This document shows, piece by piece, positions 59,107 through 64,000 of a DNA stretch of 64,000 nt. The notes beneath the pieces were generated by a model. The model had not been told where the DNA came from, did no database searches, and saw nothing but the letters and a program-made list of their open reading frames with translations. The stretch comes from Xylogone sp. PMI_703 (taxonomy: Eukaryota > Ascomycota > Leotiomycetes). Both the position numbers and the translations under genes were made by a program. The stretch's first letter is position 1, and each line of letters opens with the position of its first letter. The stretch is taken from positions 2,356,001 to 2,420,000 of the forward strand of contig JAJTUQ010000006.1 in the NCBI GenBank assembly GCA_021399445.1, given 5' to 3'.

Positions 59107-62095
59107 GTCCAAGATAGCGGATGAGACGTGTGGTGATAGCTGCACAGTTGTTTAGTGTTCTCGTCACATGCAAATTTCTGGGGCTAGCGAGCGGGGGGAC
59201 TTGTTTATGACGCAAACGAGGCGATAAGGCAGAATGAGCTGCCCAAGTGTAGAAGATCACGAAGAATCTGGCAAGAATGTAGACGAAAAGAGAGAGAAAA
59301 AAAGAATGAGGAAAAGAGTATCAATGCAGGTTACAGAAAAGTCACCGGTTTCAAGCCCACTTACGGGCGGTCATGGGTGCTATTCATATACTCCGCATTG
59401 GGTGGTAATTTCTCTACGGGGGGTTGCTGACAGGAAGCTTGTGCTGGCGCCGATGCTCAAGTTCCATCTGCCCGAAGCATCGGAGGCTGGCACGCTGGTC
59501 ACCGGAGGGGCACTCGGGGCCACTCCTCATCAGCGGGGACGCGCGCCGGCCAAGCGCGATGTTGTGGCATTGTGGTCAAGACAGCTTCCTGCAAATCACG
59601 TGGCTCCAATGATTTGGCTGCGGCAAGCGGCCGGAACCTCTGCTATTGGTCACGACGGACAATCAAAACATGGCTTTACATCTGTAGGCAAACTTCGCAC
59701 ATTTACTCCGTATCTCCCTCCAATGCACTCCATCTTATGTAGTCCCATTATTCCCCAGACAGACTCGGCATGAAGCAGCATCACGAGACAGAGCTAGGTC
59801 GAGACCTTTATTCTTACGTTACTGAACGTGCTGACTTTTGTGGATAAATCATCAACCACCGGACTGGCTCTGGGACAGCACACGAAGGCACCGCCTATGA
59901 GTATCTGGGCATTGAGCTGCGACTTGCTGCGGCACGTGAGTCACATCTACGACCACAATATCATGAACCTGGTTCGGCGAATTAATACTTCTCCATGTTG
60001 CTGGAGTGTAGAATGGTAGGTATCTTCTATCTTCCCTGGACAAGTCGTACCAGGGTGAAGCTCAAGCTTATTTACGCGGCGCTATTCTGGATCTTTTGCT
60101 ACCACCATACCATGTCAGCATCTGGCGCCCAAGCCACTCGTTGTTTCTTACTATCTACACCGCTTCTAAAGCTCTCTACCAGAGATCTGGACGAGGACCT
60201 TGACACTGCCTTAACTGCCGGCGCTGATCTAAGACTGCCATACGAAGCTTGTGGATAGAGTCCTGCTCTAATGCTTGTGAACGACATTTGCCACCTTGAG
60301 AAGGTTCGGAGGGTTTATTCCTCTGTGTTTCAGTCTTTATAAAGTTGCCGTTCGATTGGTTCATCACACATGGAGGAACACATCCATCATGAAGGTAAAT
60401 CTATAGTTATCCCTACTTCGTATCTTATGATCGTAAGGCGTACACTATTTTTATTTATAGCACGCTTGTGATCCATTGTTCTATCTTTCCTATCTTCCAA
60501 ACGCTGCTTGAGCTGATTAGAGTCATCGTACAATGTGCGATGACTGGGCTGTGTTCACTTATTGGTCTTTTCATCAATCCTGCCCGTTTCCATCCCTGAT
60601 CTGCTGTCCTTTGTATATTTAGCACGCACCCGTTGCTGTGACTGGCTTCGTGTGAGAGCAGAAAATGTATGGACTTTGGTTACCAAGAAGTTTCTTGGTG
60701 CCATTGGAGTTGTTGTGCTATATCCTCGTTTGATGTACTTGATGTGGGAGGCCAAGTCTCTTTCGTCAATGCTAGAGCAGATATTAGGTTGTATCACAGA
60801 AAATTGAGAACAGTCTGAATACATTGTTTTATCTCTGTGATGTCAGTCCTCATACGAGACATGTCTGCTTGTATTCCGCGCTAAACCTCATGTGAGGCTT
60901 GGTGGAGATCAGGGTCCGGATTTCCTTCATCATATAGTTGTTCGGTATTCCGGCCGCAAATATTGGCAGGCTATCTTCTGATGAATTATCAGAACTGGTA
61001 GATCTTTTCGGGAAAAGCCAGAATAAAGGCTGCCACTTCACCGATCAATCTGACGAGGTCAATATCTGCATACAGCTTTATTTCTGCTCCATAAATTGTA
61101 TCAACAAACTTCTTTGTTCTAAAGATATACCACCTACATAGAACTTCCTGCTCTGAGGGTTCTTTTATATCCGACAGTATGAATCCCAGGAATCCTTTAG
61201 GCAGTTGTTTGAAGTTTTGTTGCGTGTAGATATCCTTGGCCTTTAGCCGCAATATTTGAAGAGGCTGCAAAGATACCAATGAAGCTGGATAAGATAAAAT
61301 AAGAATAGGTCGAACTATTGGAATACATTAGCTAGTGCTTAAGAGGGTCTAGGTGCACAAACTGGATCAACTTATGATAAGATATATCTGTTTCCAAGAC
61401 GGTTAGTGATACCTTAATCCCAAAGTTGCTACACAATCAAGCTCACTTAGCAGGGCAAGCCATATTGTTGATAATAATGAAACGCCTGGTTCCACCAGTG
61501 CCGCTCAGATGTGAGCAGTCAGGCTGCCCAGTCGTCCCCGGCGGCTGCACGCATCGCAAGGAGTCGCAGGAACCGCCGGTGGAAGAATGCCAAGAAACAA
61601 GCTGTGATTCAACGGGCGTTGGAGGTTCAATAGAGCCCAAAGTATCAATAGGCGCCGGAGTGTCAGTAGGCCCTTGGATATTCTGGGCCACACGAGCGCT
61701 ACACTGACAGAGCCAACGACCTCATTGCCTTGGCTGAAAGGTCTGGGTAATCTTGTTAAACTCCGGTCTGTCGAGTGTATAATCGTGTCCCGAGGATATC
61801 TTAAAGAATAAAGGCGCAAATCTAGAAGTAAACTTCACATAGTTTTGAGGTAGATGGAGAAGGGAGAAGGAGAAAGGAACGCTGTGTAGCTCCTTCCTTG
61901 GATCGAGGCGGGAGCTTCCCCTCTGTTTTTGACCCATCATCAAATTCAATTTTAAGCTTTTGCGTGAGTTTTGCAATACCCAAGGCAGTGAATGATATAA
62001 TATACTCTTAGTTATCTACCAAAATTCACCAAGAATGGCAAAGTCTGACTAGCCGGACTGAATTCAAATTCTTATAATATATATGCAATCATACA
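59107..62095. other. Gene-poor stretch, about 3 kb
   Basis: No convincing gene. On the minus strand two overlapping frames (60989-61279 and 60850-61041) run into each other in different frames and could be one decayed gene. The rest shows only short chance frames. The left end is the promoter of the 422-aa protein gene and the right end the leader of the F-box gene. Confidence 0.5.
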
Positions 62096-62899
62096 ATGGC
62101 TCCTGGTATTTCGGGTCTTTCAGAACGCATCAGCACCATGTCAGCTCAAGGAATTGCAATAGTCCCACCAGAAATACTCGGTCTCATCCTTGATTTGCTG
62201 CAAACGCAATTCCTCCTAATAACGGCGCCGTTGGTATGTAGATGCTGGCGTGACACAATCAACAATCACCCAACCATCCAACAAAGGCTCTTCTTTCAAC
62301 CAATCCTTGAAACCAAGAGCAAGCCTTGTATCAACCCGTTCCTTACTAAAGTTTTCAACGTAAATCATACAGCCCGTGGTCGATATGTCAACGATGATCT
62401 GTATTTCGTGTTAGGAACTCGTCATACAGAAGAAGCAGTTATGCGTAAAGAAGCATCATGGCGCAGGATGCTGGTACAGCAACCACCTATTCTAAGAGTG
62501 GCGAAGGTATCAGGCTACATGGAATCAGATGGAGCACGATATCATAAATTCCGTTTCAAATTTGATGACCATAGAGGTCTGCTGCTGAATCACCTCTCGC
62601 TCGCGATGCGTGACATCATTTTTAAGATGAGGCACTTTGAGGGAACCTTATACTGTCAATTTTCCTCCATTTTTACACGTGAGCCCCGGGATTTGAGCGA
62701 TGCACTAAATTGGATGAAAAATGATGTGGGTATCATGATGCATTACTATGAAAATGGCTTCGTAAGAGGGAATATATACTCATGGGTAGAGCGGAGATCG
62801 CCAGAGCAAGCGATATATGAGGCTGATGTGAAGCTTTATAAGGAAATGCCACAGGCAACTTTGCATGATGAGGAGGATATGTTCATAAGACATGCTTAG
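62096..62899 (+). CDS. F-box protein, 267 aa
   Basis: A single exon. The F-box lies near residues 24-60 (VPPEILGLILDLLQTQFLLITAPLVCRCWRDTI), followed by the NHPTIQQRLFFQP block that is common in small leotiomycete and eurotiomycete F-box proteins. The C-terminal part has no repeats or known substrate domain. It probably serves as a substrate adaptor of an SCF ubiquitin ligase; the target is unknown. Such genes belong to large, fast-changing families, which fits the gene-poor surroundings. Confidence 0.82.
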   Translation: MAPGISGLSERISTMSAQGIAIVPPEILGLILDLLQTQFLLITAPLVCRCWRDTINNHPTIQQRLFFQPILETKSKPCINPFLTKVFNVNHTARGRYVNDDLYFVLGTRHTEEAVMRKEASWRRMLVQQPPILRVAKVSGYMESDGARYHKFRFKFDDHRGLLLNHLSLAMRDIIFKMRHFEGTLYCQFSSIFTREPRDLSDALNWMKNDVGIMMHYYENGFVRGNIYSWVERRSPEQAIYEADVKLYKEMPQATLHDEEDMFIRHA

Positions 62900-63245
62900 G
62901 CTGACGTTGTTATTTGGCGGTTTCTATCATTCGGTTAAACTATTGGGCTTCATTTCTTCTGCCACTCTGTTTAAATTTCGAGTAAGGCTATCAAAATATG
63001 AAGTCTAACAATTCAATTCATGAACCAGAACGCAGCTCCATATCGCCCGTCTAATAGTGTATAGTATTTTACGAAAGAAACCGATCTACCCTGAAGCCCA
63101 TTAAGCCAAAGAAAGAACCTTTGAGACCTGCTAAGCATTTCCTTGGGATCAATGCTATATTTGATTGACATTGTGGTATCAGTAGAAGACTCGAGCACGG
63201 AATAAAGAAATACTAAAAGTTGTGCCACCTTCAAATATATCCTTA
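62900..63245. other. Short convergent gap
   Basis: 3' flanks only; no gene seen. Confidence 0.65.
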
Positions 63246-64000
63246 TTATACATCCATTTTATAATAGCAGAGCCGGTTAACCTCGTTTGCAAGATCTTGC
63301 GAACTTGACGATGAGTTTTGCAGCTGATCCATGATCCTGTCGAAGGCCGAATTGCTGATATCGGGAAAGTCGTCGTAGTAACTATACCTATACTCCTTAT
63401 CACGGTCATCCTCAGGATAACCGCTGTCTCCAAACGCAGAATCGTCTAGAGGAAGGGGAATACCAGCATTTATTATAAGACGTGCAATACATGCTTGTAA
63501 CACCATAAGCCCTGGGTGTGGCAGAGGATAGTGTGTGGCAAGTTTATTACGCCGGTATATTCTAATTTTAATACCAGGCGCAAGATGTGCAACATTGTCA
63601 GGAATCAACCCACAATCGGCTTCCCCATAAAATATATTGTAGACAGCTTCCGGCCCTTCGATAGGTTCTCCTTCTGAATAACCGTTATTGGATAGCATCC
63701 TTCCGTGTACAGATCTAGGCTCGTATGGTCGATAACATACTAGATAAGTTATTATTTCTCCAGTTTCAGGATCTCGTTGTATCGTTTCTAACATCGGGTC
63801 TAGAACAAAGGCTGCCCTGTTAAATATCTTATTTATACTGAGTCCTAGGCTGATACCATTCTCGAGACTGTCAGTAGAAAGCAACTGATGTACTCTTTTA
63901 TACAGTTTCTTCCCCAGAAATGCTGTCAAGAACATAGCGATAATCTTGCAGGATTGGAAGTTCGGGTCGTTATCCGGGATGTTTTTATTCCTTGGTCTCC
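63246..64000 (-). CDS. Hypothetical protein, running off the right edge
   Basis: The frame has an ATG at 63935 (229 residues from there) but stays open through all bases up to the window edge, reading DPNFQSCKIIAMFLTAFLGKK across that ATG. The true start is therefore probably outside. Visible features: an N-terminal helical stretch; a mid-region with acidic Gly/Tyr-rich segments; PHPGLMVLQACIARLIINAGIPL; a very acidic Tyr-rich part (EDDRDKEYRYSYYDDF); and a Ser-rich end. No known domain. It may be a lineage-restricted protein. Confidence 0.6.
   Translation of the reverse strand, partial: RPRNKNIPDNDPNFQSCKIIAMFLTAFLGKKLYKRVHQLLSTDSLENGISLGLSINKIFNRAAFVLDPMLETIQRDPETGEIITYLVCYRPYEPRSVHGRMLSNNGYSEGEPIEGPEAVYNIFYGEADCGLIPDNVAHLAPGIKIRIYRRNKLATHYPLPHPGLMVLQACIARLIINAGIPLPLDDSAFGDSGYPEDDRDKEYRYSYYDDFPDISNSAFDRIMDQLQNSSSSSQDLANEVNRLCYYKMDV

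Noticed and set aside
61443..61819. Overlapping 80-100-codon frames on both strands
   Set aside because: Pro/Thr/Gly-rich translations arise from one low-complexity GC-richer segment; no start context or partner exon.
1..64000. CRISPR arrays, phage, insertion sequences, toxin-antitoxin or other bacterial systems
   Set aside because: The window is eukaryotic with spliceosomal introns; no repeat-spacer pattern, transposase or integrase was seen.

Overview
This is a piece of a nuclear chromosome from a filamentous ascomycete (Pezizomycotina). The signs are short introns (most 49-70 nt) with GTRNGT donors and CTAAC/CTGAC branch sites, autophagy, exocyst and INO80 genes typical of fungi, and short intergenic gaps. 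A leotiomycete is my guess at class, from general resemblance only. Gene models below come from reading ORFs together with splice signals. Many exons are too short to show as ORFs (11, 21, 26, 35 and 39 nt), so the joins given in each entry matter.

Layout. 1-2039: 3' half of an ABCB-type ABC exporter. 2786-6992: a PLP-dependent aromatic amino acid decarboxylase facing a salicylaldehyde-type aldehyde dehydrogenase. 7000-9648: a 2.6 kb stretch with no gene. 9649-23637: a co-oriented run of four housekeeping genes: ATG9, EXO70, ARP8 and ADE6 (FGAM synthase). 24113-30027: four minus-strand genes: a small Cys/Arg-rich protein, an F-box protein, tRNA dimethylallyltransferase and an unrecognised 206-aa protein. 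31242-34236: a Hst4-like sirtuin with a very large disordered insertion. 35336-42575: three minus-strand genes: a Ser-rich hypothetical, dihydroxy-acid dehydratase and a patatin-like lipase. 44390-47574: CAAX protease Rce1 and a Derlin, convergent. 48249-49777: argininosuccinate lyase as a broken gene. 50054-57143: mitochondrial dihydroorotate dehydrogenase, a plasma-membrane syntaxin and folylpolyglutamate synthase. 57838-59106: a fungal hypothetical. 59107-64000: mostly gene-poor, with a second F-box protein and a hypothetical that runs off the right edge.

How they fit together. The window is mainly core metabolism (purine, pyrimidine, branched-chain amino acid and folate synthesis) and membrane traffic or quality control (ATG9, EXO70, syntaxin, Derlin, RCE1). 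These genes read as intact. The exception is argininosuccinate lyase, the last step of arginine synthesis. It keeps recognisable sequence from end to end but carries two in-frame TAG codons and a frameshifting deletion that removes the conserved Thr-His pair of the active site. If no second copy exists, this fungus should need external arginine, which would suit a host-dependent or symbiotic lifestyle. That is the most notable observation here.

Limits: no searches were run. Start codons for ARP8, EXO70, MOD5, the lipase and the 57838 gene, and the 3' end of the F-box gene at 25168, are judgement calls explained in each entry.
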